Positions 32,722 to 40,311 of a stretch of 64,000 nucleotides of DNA are shown piece after piece. Under the pieces are notes generated by a model. That model had not been told where the DNA came from and searched no databases. It saw only the letters and a list, made by a program, of their open reading frames with translations. The stretch comes from Methylocystis sp. SC2 (lineage in GTDB: Bacteria; Pseudomonadota; Alphaproteobacteria; Rhizobiales; Beijerinckiaceae). The stretch covers positions 1,334,501 to 1,398,500 of the forward strand of contig NC_018485.1 in the NCBI RefSeq assembly GCF_000304315.1. The letters run 5' to 3'. The position numbers and the translations under genes were made by a program. The number at the start of each line of letters is the position of its first letter. Within the stretch, counting starts at the first letter, position 1.

Positions 32722-33549
32722 TTGCCGAACGCCAGCACCTTCCTCGACATGAAGCGCCGGGGCGAGAAAATCGTCGTCGTCACCGCCTATGACGCGCCGA
32801 CCGCGCGCCTGGAGGTCGAGGCGGGGGCCGACATTATCCTCGTCGGCGACAGCGTCGGAGTGAATGTTCTGGGCTATGCGCATGAGCGCGAGGTGACGCT
32901 CGCCGACATGGCCCATCATATCGCCGCCGTGCGGCGCGGCGCGCCCGAGGTCTACATCATCGGCGATTTGCCCTATGCGACCTATGACACGGCGGAACAG
33001 GCGATCGAAAGTTCGCGACTCCTGCGCGAATCCGGCGCCGATTGCGTGAAATTCGAAGGCGCGCAACTCGACATCATGCGCGCCTTGACCGCGGCCGGCT
33101 TCGACGTGTGCTCACATCTGGGCCTCGAATCGCAGCATCACGACGTGAAGCGGCGCCAGGGCAAGACGGCGCAGGCCGCCGCGAAACTCTATGACGACGC
33201 GCTGGCGCTCGACGCCGCCGGACAGAAATTTGTGGTGCTGGAGCTCGTGCCGCAGGAGCTCGCGGCGCGGATCACGCAAGCGATCAGCGCGCCGACGATC
33301 GGCATCGGCGCCGGCGCGGCGACCGACGGACAGGTGCTCGTCGTCAATGATCTTGCAGGGCTCACCGCGCGTGAATTCAAGCACAACCGCCGCTACGGCG
33401 CCGTCGGCGCGGCGCTGCGCGAGGCCGTCGCGGCCTATGCGCGCGACGTGCGCGCCGGGCGCTTTCCGGGGGAGGAACACGCCTTTCATATGGCCGACGA
33501 CGAACGCGCCGCCTTCGAGCGGGCGGCGGGTCTTAAGCCGCTCCGATGA
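32722..33549 (+). CDS. panB: 3-methyl-2-oxobutanoate hydroxymethyltransferase (ketopantoate)
   Basis: 275 residues. PanB transfers a hydroxymethyl group from 5,10-methylenetetrahydrofolate to alpha-ketoisovalerate in pantothenate and CoA synthesis. Motifs: VVTAYDAPTARLEVEAGADI, LVGDSVGVNVLGYAHEREVT, YIIGDLPYATY and the C-terminal PTIGIGAGAATDGQVLVVND. The start is TTG 32722 (MPNASTFLDMKRRGEKIVVV). The next in-frame ATG (32749) would cut the N-terminus. The 3' end overlaps the convergent glycosyltransferase gene by 17 bases. panC is not adjacent. Confidence 0.96.
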   Translation: MPNASTFLDMKRRGEKIVVVTAYDAPTARLEVEAGADIILVGDSVGVNVLGYAHEREVTLADMAHHIAAVRRGAPEVYIIGDLPYATYDTAEQAIESSRLLRESGADCVKFEGAQLDIMRALTAAGFDVCSHLGLESQHHDVKRRQGKTAQAAAKLYDDALALDAAGQKFVVLELVPQELAARITQAISAPTIGIGAGAATDGQVLVVNDLAGLTAREFKHNRRYGAVGAALREAVAAYARDVRAGRFPGEEHAFHMADDERAAFERAAGLKPLR

Positions 33550-34888
33550 CGACGGGCGGCGCGCCGGCGAGACGCCGGCGCCACATGGCTTCAAACAGCG
33601 ATTCCAGCGCGCGCGTGTAAGAACGGACGTCGAAAAGCGCCGTCGTCAGGCGATTGGCGGCGAGCTTTCCCCGCAGTTCGGCGTAACGCACGGGATCGCC
33701 CGCCAAGACCAGCGCGATCTCTAAATATTCGTCAAAATCCGCCGCGATCAGCTCCGGCATTCCGATCGCATGCAAGAGGCTCCCGGCCACGCGCGAGGGA
33801 AAGGTGTCGCCGGCGCAGGTCACGATCGGCACGCCCGCCCATAGCGCGTCGCTCGCCGTCGTGTGCGATCCGAAGGGCGCGGTGTCGAGCGCGAGATCGG
33901 CGAGTTGCAGGCGCGCCAGATGTTCGGCCTGCGGCAAATGCGGCGCGAAGATCATCCGCGCCGCGTCAATCCCGCGTCGGCGCATTTCATTGCGCAGATT
34001 GCCTTCCGCCAGCATCGCCGCCGAGAGCCACAGCACCGCGCCCGGCGTCGCCTCGAGCAGTCGCGCCCAAAGATCGAAGATGAAGGGCGTGAGCTTATAG
34101 GCCTGATTGAAGCAGCAATAGACGAAGCCTTCCGCCGGCAGACCGGCGGCGGCCCGCGACGGCGGCGCGCGCAGCGGCGTCCCGCGCCCGTGCGGCTGAT
34201 AGGCGTGCGGCAGATAGGCGAAGGCTTCCGAATAGGCCGACGCCGACGACGGCGGCGTGACATAGCGATCGGTCACGATGTAATCGCACACGCCCGTTCC
34301 GAGCGTGCCGGGATAGCCGAGATAATTGACCTGAACGGGCGCGGGCCGCAGCATCATCACGCTGGTGCGCGCGCCATGAGTGAAGCCCTTGAGGTCGACC
34401 AGAATATCGACGCCATCCGCATTGATGAGGCGCGCGGCCTCAGCGTCGGTCAGCTGCGAAATATCGGCGAAAGCGTCGAAAGCGGCCCGCAGCCGGGTCC
34501 GCATCGCCCCCTCGACGCCGCAATAGCTATAAGCGCGGATCTCGAAGCGGGCGCGATCATGCGCCTCCAGCGTCTCGACGAGAAGATGCGCGGTCGCATG
34601 CTCGTGGAAGTCGTTTGACAGATAGCCGACGCGAATCCGGCTGCGGCGGGAAAGGTCGAAGCGCATGGCGAGGCTCGCGCGCAGCGGCCCCGCCGCCAAA
34701 AGCCGCGCGGCGGTCCAGCTCTCGGAACAGGCGCGCTGTTCGCCAGCGGTAATGCCGGGCTCCGACAGCAGGAGGAAGGGAGGCGTCGCCGGCCCGTCCG
34801 GCATGGCGAGCGCCGCCCGAATTTGCCCCGCGGCGGCGTCGAAATCGTCCCATTCGCACATGGCGCGGCTGCGAGATATGGATTTCAT
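33533..34888 (-). CDS. Family-41 glycosyltransferase (O-GlcNAc transferase-like/SPINDLY), no TPR repeats
   Basis: 451 residues from ATG 34888 (MKSISRSRAMCEWDDFDAAA), and the frame extends to 34969. The catalytic region of GT41 is clear: RIRVGYLSNDFHEHATAHLL, INADGVDILVDLKGFTHGAR, VNYLGYPGTLGTGVCDYIVT, FVYCCFNQAYKLTPFIFDLW and ALDTAPFGSHTTASDALWAG. Such proteins usually carry long N-terminal TPR arrays that choose the acceptor. Here only about 80 residues precede the catalytic domain. The substrate is unknown, perhaps surface proteins such as flagellin-type targets. The start is uncertain. Confidence 0.88.
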   Translation of the reverse strand: MKSISRSRAMCEWDDFDAAAGQIRAALAMPDGPATPPFLLLSEPGITAGEQRACSESWTAARLLAAGPLRASLAMRFDLSRRSRIRVGYLSNDFHEHATAHLLVETLEAHDRARFEIRAYSYCGVEGAMRTRLRAAFDAFADISQLTDAEAARLINADGVDILVDLKGFTHGARTSVMMLRPAPVQVNYLGYPGTLGTGVCDYIVTDRYVTPPSSASAYSEAFAYLPHAYQPHGRGTPLRAPPSRAAAGLPAEGFVYCCFNQAYKLTPFIFDLWARLLEATPGAVLWLSAAMLAEGNLRNEMRRRGIDAARMIFAPHLPQAEHLARLQLADLALDTAPFGSHTTASDALWAGVPIVTCAGDTFPSRVAGSLLHAIGMPELIAADFDEYLEIALVLAGDPVRYAELRGKLAANRLTTALFDVRSYTRALESLFEAMWRRRLAGAPPVVIGAA

Positions 34889-35059
34889 GGCGCCCTTTCG
34901 CGAGGGGCCAATCCGCACATCAGCCGGCCTTCGTGCGGGAAGCGATTTCCATGCCGCGCGCATGGTCATCGTGGCGAGTTGCCAGGACCGCCGCCGCCGC
35001 TAGAAGATATTCTCTTGCCGCGCCGCCATCCGGGCGGGCGATCCGCAACAAGGCTCATC

Positions 35060-36067
35060 ATGACGTCCGCCACGATCTCGAAAGAAGCGCCGGTCGGACT
35101 CCTTCTCGTCAATCTCGGCACGCCTGATGCGCCCGACGCCGCGGCGGTGCGGCGCTATCTGGCGGAATTTCTATCCGACCGCAGGGTCGTCGACCTCCCG
35201 CGCGCGCTATGGCTGCCGATCCTCTACGGCGTCGTGCTCAACACCCGCCCGGCGCGCTCGGCGAAGCTCTATGAATCGATCTGGAACGTCGACACGGGCG
35301 AAGGTCCGCTGAAGACCTTCACCCGCCTGCAAGCCGAGAAGCTGCAGGCGCGGATGGGCGCTTCCAATCTCGTCGTCGATTACGCGCTGCGCTACGGCGC
35401 GCCGTCGATCGCGACGCAGATCGAGTCGCTCATCGCGAAAGGTTGCACGCGGATCGCGCTGTTGCCGCTCTATCCGCAATATGCGTCATCGACCACGGGC
35501 TCCGCCGCCGACGCCGCTTTCGACGCGCTGCGCAAGATGCGCAAGCAGCCGGCGCTTCGCATCGGCGCGCCCTATTACGACGACCCCGCCTATATCGACG
35601 CGCTCGCCGCCAGCGTCAGGCGCGCGCGCGCCGCGCTCGATTTCGAACCGGAGGTCATCGTCGCGTCGTTCCATGGCCTTCCGCAGGCGCAAATCGACCG
35701 CGGCGATCCGTATCGCGCGCACTGCGAAGCGACATGGCGGCTGCTCTGCGAACGGCTCGGCATGAACGGCCAAAGCCTGCGCCTCGCCTTTCAGTCGCGT
35801 TTCGGGCGCGCGCGCTGGATCGAGCCTTACACGTCCGACGTCGTGACCGAACTTGCCGGCGCCGGCGTCAAACGCATCGCCGTCGTCGCGCCGGGATTTT
35901 CCGCCGATTGCCTGGAGACGATCGAAGAGCTTGGCGTCGAAATCCGCGATCTCTTTCTTGAGAAAGGCGGCGAGAAATTCGCCCGCCTACCCTGTCTCAA
36001 CGACAGCGACGAAGGCATGGCGCTGATCGAGACTCTGGCGAAGCGCGAGATTGCGGGGTGGATTTGA
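35060..36067 (+). CDS. hemH: Ferrochelatase
   Basis: 335 residues. It inserts Fe(II) into protoporphyrin IX, the last step of haem b synthesis. Motifs: GLLLVNLGTPDAPDAAAVRR, LLPLYPQYASSTTGSAADA, the metal-site His in VIVASFHGLPQAQIDRGDPY and Glu in PGFSADCLETIEELGVEIRD. Start ATG 35060 (MTSATISKEAPVG). The 171 bases before it contain no gene. It supplies haem needed by the cyd oxidase, but lies 12 kb away in a separate unit. Confidence 0.97.
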   Translation: MTSATISKEAPVGLLLVNLGTPDAPDAAAVRRYLAEFLSDRRVVDLPRALWLPILYGVVLNTRPARSAKLYESIWNVDTGEGPLKTFTRLQAEKLQARMGASNLVVDYALRYGAPSIATQIESLIAKGCTRIALLPLYPQYASSTTGSAADAAFDALRKMRKQPALRIGAPYYDDPAYIDALAASVRRARAALDFEPEVIVASFHGLPQAQIDRGDPYRAHCEATWRLLCERLGMNGQSLRLAFQSRFGRARWIEPYTSDVVTELAGAGVKRIAVVAPGFSADCLETIEELGVEIRDLFLEKGGEKFARLPCLNDSDEGMALIETLAKREIAGWI

Positions 36068-36100
36068 TACGGATTCCGCGCGATCCGTTCTCTTGGACGG

Positions 36101-36209
36101 TGTCATTCCCGGCAGGCCGAAGGCCTGACCGGGAATCCAGAGCAAATTCAAGAATGCTGGTCTTGCTCTGGATTCCCGATCGCGCGCGTTGCGCGCGTCG
36201 GGAATGACG
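36101..36209. repeat. Compound REP-like inverted repeat
   Basis: Outer arms GTCATTCCCG (36102-36111) and CGGGAATGAC (36199-36208) enclose three smaller hairpins: CAGGCC/GGCCTG, CCAGAGCAA/TTGCTCTGG and CGCGCG/CGCGCG. It lies between the convergent ends of hemH and the 36264-38543 gene, where such elements usually accumulate. Such structures can protect mRNA ends or be mobilised by REP-associated transposases, none of which is seen here. Confidence 0.85.
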
Positions 36210-36263
36210 TCGGAGCGGCGCAAAGAGAATTCGTGTCCCGCGCCAATTGCCGACATTCGCGCG

Positions 36264-38543
36264 TTATCTTCGCGACAATTCGGTCAGCAATCCGCGCAGC
36301 GGCTGAAATTCGAAGCGCACCTCATGGCGCCCTTCCGGAATCGCAACGGCCCGGAACATCACATTGGCGCGCAAAATCGGCGCCTCCGCGCCATCGACGT
36401 GCGCAAACCACCACGGATGCCAGACGTCGTTCAACACAAGCCAGCCGCCGCCCGGAGGCGCGCTGACCGCCGCGACGACGCGGTCGTTCTCGTAGGAGAG
36501 GATTTTCGCCGTCGCCGGCGGCGCGTCCTTGCGCGTATGGCAGATCGGCGGCGTCTCCAGGAGCACCGTCTCGCGATAGTCCGCCTCCGGCCACTCGCCG
36601 CTCTGCATCATCGCCGCGAAATCGACGTGGATGGCGCAGGTTGCGAGCATGACGCGCGGCATGGCGCGAGGATTTTCGTAAATGTGAACGTCGCCGATGC
36701 GCGTGAGCTCGACGAAGTCGCCATGCTTGTAATTCTCGTCGATCTTTTCGATGGGCGCGCCGGTCGCGATAAATCGCAGGCCGAGCATGTCCGACAGGAC
36801 CGAGCGATAGGCAGGATAGAGCTTGGAAAACTGGCGCTGCTCGGGAAGCGCGAGATGGTCTCCGGCGCCGGTTACGTCTTCGAAGAGCCGAAGCCGGATG
36901 GGATTGTAACCGAGATCATGATCGAAGCCGTGGACGAGCGACGCGTTCGGCCAATGGAAATCGATCGCCGCAAGTTCGACGCGGTCGCGACGATCCGGCG
37001 CCGCCGTTTCCTTGAGCTTGCCGCGCAGATAGGCGATCACCGGATCCTTGCCGTCGACCCGCAAGGCGTCGAACTGTTCAGGCGGCAAGGCCGTCGATTC
37101 ATTGGGTCCATTGCCGATCGTCAGATCGACGCCCATCAGCATGGCGACCGCCGCGAGCAGATAGGGGCCGCCCAACAGCCTGTCGCGAGTCGCGAGGACA
37201 AGCGCGATGGCGAGCGCGGCAAACATCGCGCTTATCGCGAGCGGCCAGGAGGCCTGATTAAGATGGCCCTTGGCGGCCGCGACAAGCAGCGCGACCGCGA
37301 ACAGCGCGGCGACGGCGCCGACAAGCCAAGCCGTGCGTGGCGTCGCCTCGCCGCGCTCAACGAGATTGAAGCCATAGCCCGCGAGAATCGCGAGCGTCGC
37401 GCCGAGCAAGAATGTCGCGTCGGCCGGCCGCCGCCAAAGGTCGACGCCCGGCAGATGATAGAAGAAGGCGAAGGCCGGCGTGTAGCGGCCCAGGGCGTAG
37501 AGCGCGAAAAACAGCGCGGCGGCGGCGAAGAAGCGGATTTCCTTATTCGACAGGAAGCGCCTGCCCAGCGACGCGAGCAACGATACGAGCGTCAGTTCGC
37601 CCAAGTAAACATTGGTCATGTTGCGCGCGAGGAATAGGTCGCGCTCTCCGACGGGGGGCCCCCAGAAGTTTTTAAGCGGACCGTCCGTTCCGAACATATT
37701 GGCGGAAATCAGCGTCCAGAAGGAGCCCGGCGGCAGCGAGCCCTTGAATGCGCCGTCGAGATCGATCTCGGGTCGGTTTGAATGCGCGGCGAGCTCCAGC
37801 GTGAACGCAAGCGGGACGACGATGATCGTCAGCCCCGTGAGCGCTCCGGCGGCGAGGGGCGCGACCGCGCTGAGTTTGGGCGATTCATCCGTCGCGACGC
37901 GATAGGCGGCGTAAGCGGACAGCATCAGCACGCCCAGAAACGCGACCTGGTCCCGTCCCAGCACCAGCAGCGCGGCGGCGGCGCCCGCCGCGGCGCCGTA
38001 GAGCGCCGACCGCCGATCGAGACCCCGCGCCAGCAGCCACAGCGTGACCGGCAGCCAGGCGAGACTCATGATCTGCCCGACATGCTGAATGCGCCACGCC
38101 GCCGAGCCGCCAAACGCGAATGCGAGAGCAGCCAGCAATCCTCCCGCGGCGCTCCAGCCGCGATCGCGAAAATAGGCGATGAGCGCAAGGCCGCCCATGG
38201 CCAGCATCGCGAAGACGATCGCGTCGGTCAGGACGAAGGACGGTTCGGGAACGAGCGCCGCCGCCAGCAGGAAAAACGGCGCGAAGATCAGCGATTGCGG
38301 ATCGGCGATCTGCGGCATCCCCGCAAAGACGTGCGGCGTCCAGAACGGCGACTGGCCGCTGTGCAGGGCATGGGCGAGAAAGGCGAATTGCGGAAAAAAA
38401 TGCGCCTTCGCGTCCCAGGGAATGGTGAGGCGCCCGGACAGCCAGGGAAAAGCGAGCGCCAGCGCGCAGACGAGGAAGAACGCCGCCGCGAGGGCGTAGG
38501 GCTGACCATCCGGGCGGCCGGCGTTTTTGCCGATTCGTTGCAT
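36264..38543 (-). CDS. Large polytopic membrane protein, YfhO-like
   Basis: 759 residues. About a dozen hydrophobic segments occupy roughly residues 15-490, followed by a soluble C-terminal domain of about 230 residues. The first loop has PWDAKAHFFPQFAFLAHALH and SPFWTPHVFAGMPQIADPQS, a pattern of GT-C type membrane proteins of the YfhO group, which in Firmicutes modify lipoteichoic acid. In Alphaproteobacteria the role is unknown and may be polyprenyl-linked sugar transfer. The stretch ENPRAMPRVMLATCAIHVDF and the final domain likely face the periplasm. It is monocistronic and convergent with hemH. Confidence 0.75.
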   Translation of the reverse strand: MQRIGKNAGRPDGQPYALAAAFFLVCALALAFPWLSGRLTIPWDAKAHFFPQFAFLAHALHSGQSPFWTPHVFAGMPQIADPQSLIFAPFFLLAAALVPEPSFVLTDAIVFAMLAMGGLALIAYFRDRGWSAAGGLLAALAFAFGGSAAWRIQHVGQIMSLAWLPVTLWLLARGLDRRSALYGAAAGAAAALLVLGRDQVAFLGVLMLSAYAAYRVATDESPKLSAVAPLAAGALTGLTIIVVPLAFTLELAAHSNRPEIDLDGAFKGSLPPGSFWTLISANMFGTDGPLKNFWGPPVGERDLFLARNMTNVYLGELTLVSLLASLGRRFLSNKEIRFFAAAALFFALYALGRYTPAFAFFYHLPGVDLWRRPADATFLLGATLAILAGYGFNLVERGEATPRTAWLVGAVAALFAVALLVAAAKGHLNQASWPLAISAMFAALAIALVLATRDRLLGGPYLLAAVAMLMGVDLTIGNGPNESTALPPEQFDALRVDGKDPVIAYLRGKLKETAAPDRRDRVELAAIDFHWPNASLVHGFDHDLGYNPIRLRLFEDVTGAGDHLALPEQRQFSKLYPAYRSVLSDMLGLRFIATGAPIEKIDENYKHGDFVELTRIGDVHIYENPRAMPRVMLATCAIHVDFAAMMQSGEWPEADYRETVLLETPPICHTRKDAPPATAKILSYENDRVVAAVSAPPGGGWLVLNDVWHPWWFAHVDGAEAPILRANVMFRAVAIPEGRHEVRFEFQPLRGLLTELSRR

Positions 38544-38573
38544 GCCACAGTTCTAGCGGCTCCGGGCCATGGC

Positions 38574-39125
38574 TCAAAGCTGCGCTTCAGGCGCCCGCCT
38601 GAGGCCGAAGCGCGCAGCGAGCGCGTCGATGTCAACCGTCGCACGGCGCTTGTCATCCGATTCCAGCAGGAGGCGCAACCCCATGCCGCGCAGCATGTCG
38701 ATAAAGGCGATGATATCGGGGTCGTCGGCGGTCCGTCCGAAGAGCGGCGCGAGCTGCTCGGCCACGCCGCGGGCGTGGGCGGCGAGCGTTGCGCGAATTT
38801 CCGCTTGGTCGCTCGCCTGCGCCACGACGCTTAAGAAGAAGCGCATCCTGTTGCGCTCGAACATGAGCGCGCGCACCGCTTCGACAGGATCGACGTCGCC
38901 GCCGATCGCACCGCGCTTGGGCTTATGCGCCTGAGCATGCGACGCTTCGAGCGTCGCGGCGAGCAAATCCGTCTTGCGTGGAAAATAATAGGTCAAATGC
39001 GACTGCCGCAGTCCGGCCGCGGCGGCGACGCGGGTTTGGGTCAGCGCGGAGACGCCTTCCTTCCTCAAGATTTTCAACGCGGCGTCCAGAATGCGCTGAC
39101 GCGCGCTTTTTTCGACCATCGCCAT
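38574..39125 (-). CDS. TetR/AcrR-family transcriptional regulator
   Basis: 183 residues. N-terminal helix-turn-helix: RQRILDAALKILRKEGVSAL, then TQTRVAAAAGLRQSHLTYYF with the YYFPRKTDLL end typical of TetR. The ligand domain is helical (RMRFFLSVVAQASDQAEIRA) and gives no hint of ligand. The gene is divergent from the copper-uptake-type genes, and a palindrome TTGGTA-N3-TACCAA lies in the 132-base gap (39209-39223), the normal place for a TetR operator. It is therefore the prime candidate regulator of the 39.2-47.0 kb locus. This is inference. Confidence 0.9.
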   Translation of the reverse strand: MAMVEKSARQRILDAALKILRKEGVSALTQTRVAAAAGLRQSHLTYYFPRKTDLLAATLEASHAQAHKPKRGAIGGDVDPVEAVRALMFERNRMRFFLSVVAQASDQAEIRATLAAHARGVAEQLAPLFGRTADDPDIIAFIDMLRGMGLRLLLESDDKRRATVDIDALAARFGLRRAPEAQL

Positions 39126-39208
39126 AAGCGTTCATTCAAACCTTCGCCGCGCCAGCGTCCTATCAAAAAAAACGCGCCGCGGAAACGCCTCTGACGCTTG
39201 CGCTATAT

Positions 39209-39223
39209 TTGGTAATATACCAA
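39209..39223. promoter_or_regulatory. Candidate operator 1: TTGGTA-N3-TACCAA
   Basis: Perfect 6-bp inverted repeat with central ATA. It overlaps a possible -10 box (TAATAT, 39213-39218) 16 bases from CTGACG (39191-39196), so binding would block transcription of the gene at 39258. On the minus strand it lies 84 bases before the TetR start. Confidence 0.7.
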
Positions 39224-39257
39224 TCTGGGTCGGCCACGCCGGCGTTGGAGAGGACTG

Positions 39258-39707
39258 ATGAGATTTTTTCTGATTTTGACGTTTAGCGCGGCGGCGTGCC
39301 TGAGCGCGCGCGCCGACGACGGATCCGAGGCGGCGCGCCGCCTGCTTTTCGAAACATTCGACAAGCCCGAAACGCGCCTTTTCGTGGATGCTGTCGTCGT
39401 TGCGGGCGACTCCGCCGTCGCTGACTGGCGTCAGGGCGAACTCGGCGGCCGGGCGTTTCTGACGCGCAAGGGCGAGGCGTGGAGCATCGCGCTTTGCGCC
39501 GGCGACGCCCTAAAGGACCGCGCCACGCTTGAAAAGCTCGGCGTTTCGAAAGCGAACGCCGAGGCGCTTGCAAGGCGGCTGGCGGCCGAAGAGAAGCGGC
39601 TCTCGCCCGAGGTCGTCGAGCGTTTCTCCCGATTTGACGGCATGGCCGCCGTCGAGGCGGATGGAAGCCATTCGCCGTTCGATCCCCATCACAAGCCTAT
39701 TCCCTGA
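39258..39707 (+). CDS. Secreted protein resembling copper uptake system-associated proteins
   Basis: 149 residues. Signal peptide MRFFLILTFSAAACLSARAD, then a small domain: LLFETFDKPETRLFVDAVVV, GDSAVADWRQGELGGRAFLT, WSIALCAGDALKD. The C-terminus ends in HSPFDPHHKPIP, with His residues that could bind metal. The combination of FDKPE, ADWxQGxxGGRAxL and LCAGDAL is what I recall for proteins annotated copper uptake system-associated, which accompany TonB receptors in copper-scavenging loci such as pcuABCDE of Bradyrhizobium. GGAGAGG precedes the ATG. It is directly downstream of candidate operator 1. Copper is inferred and not shown. Confidence 0.75.
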   Translation: MRFFLILTFSAAACLSARADDGSEAARRLLFETFDKPETRLFVDAVVVAGDSAVADWRQGELGGRAFLTRKGEAWSIALCAGDALKDRATLEKLGVSKANAEALARRLAAEEKRLSPEVVERFSRFDGMAAVEADGSHSPFDPHHKPIP

Positions 39708-39787
39708 CTGTCGCGCACTGTTGCGCCGAAGCAACAGCGACCGAAAATGCGCCCGTCAGGCCAGCCGAAGCGTTGCCAAGACGTCAT

Positions 39788-39802
39788 TTGGTAGATTACC
39801 AA
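39788..39802. promoter_or_regulatory. Candidate operator 2: TTGGTA-N3-TACCAA
   Basis: Perfect repeat of the site at 39209-39223, with centre GAT in place of ATA. It lies 73 bases before the next start codon at 39876. The same 12 specific bases in the same 6-3-6 layout 579 bases apart, both upstream of genes in the same pathway-like cluster, make chance unlikely. Confidence 0.7.
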
Positions 39803-39875
39803 CAATCATGCTTGGCGCTCCGGGCGCCCCCTTTCACGCCTTCGGCGAGACGCAGCCACGAGGATCCGAGACAAG

Positions 39876-40256
39876 ATGGCGGCCCTTGCGAGAACGCCTC
39901 GCTCGATGATTTTGCGGCGCATCGGGGCCCTTTGCATCGCGCTGCTTGTCGCGCTCGCGGCGGCGTCATCCTCGGCGCCGGCGCATCCCGCCCGTCCCGA
40001 GACGACCGCGCATTGTCTGGACACGCCTCAGCCGGCGCCGACGAAGCATCCGTGTGGCGGCGAGCAATGCTGCTTGCTGTGCGGTCACAGCCAGAAAGAC
40101 CTGGTTTTTCCTGTTTTTGAGCCCGCTTCGGCCGCCATCGCCTATGCGCCGCCACGCGCCGCAAGCCGCGCGTTCCGCGCCGTTCGGGCGCCGCCTGTAA
40201 AAGGCGTCCGCGCACATTCGCGCGCGGCACCGCGCGCGCCGCCCCGCTTCTCCTGA
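39876..40256 (+). CDS. Small secreted or membrane Cys/His-rich protein, DUF2946-like
   Basis: 126 residues. The N-terminal signal or anchor segment (MILRRIGALCIALLVALAAA) ends in SSAPAHP. Then come HCLDTPQPAP, KHPCGGEQCCLLCGHSQ with five cysteines and three histidines. The rest is Ala/Pro/Arg-rich. This matches small DUF2946-type proteins with a central CxxC-like metal motif found beside copper genes. The start at 39876 may instead be ATG 39906. It ends 55 bases before the TonB receptor, suggesting one transcript. Confidence 0.65.
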   Translation: MAALARTPRSMILRRIGALCIALLVALAAASSSAPAHPARPETTAHCLDTPQPAPTKHPCGGEQCCLLCGHSQKDLVFPVFEPASAAIAYAPPRAASRAFRAVRAPPVKGVRAHSRAAPRAPPRFS

Positions 40257-40311
40257 TCGCGACAGTCTTCCCTCAACGATCGCGCGGCGAGACGCCGCTC
40301 AGGAGATTTCC

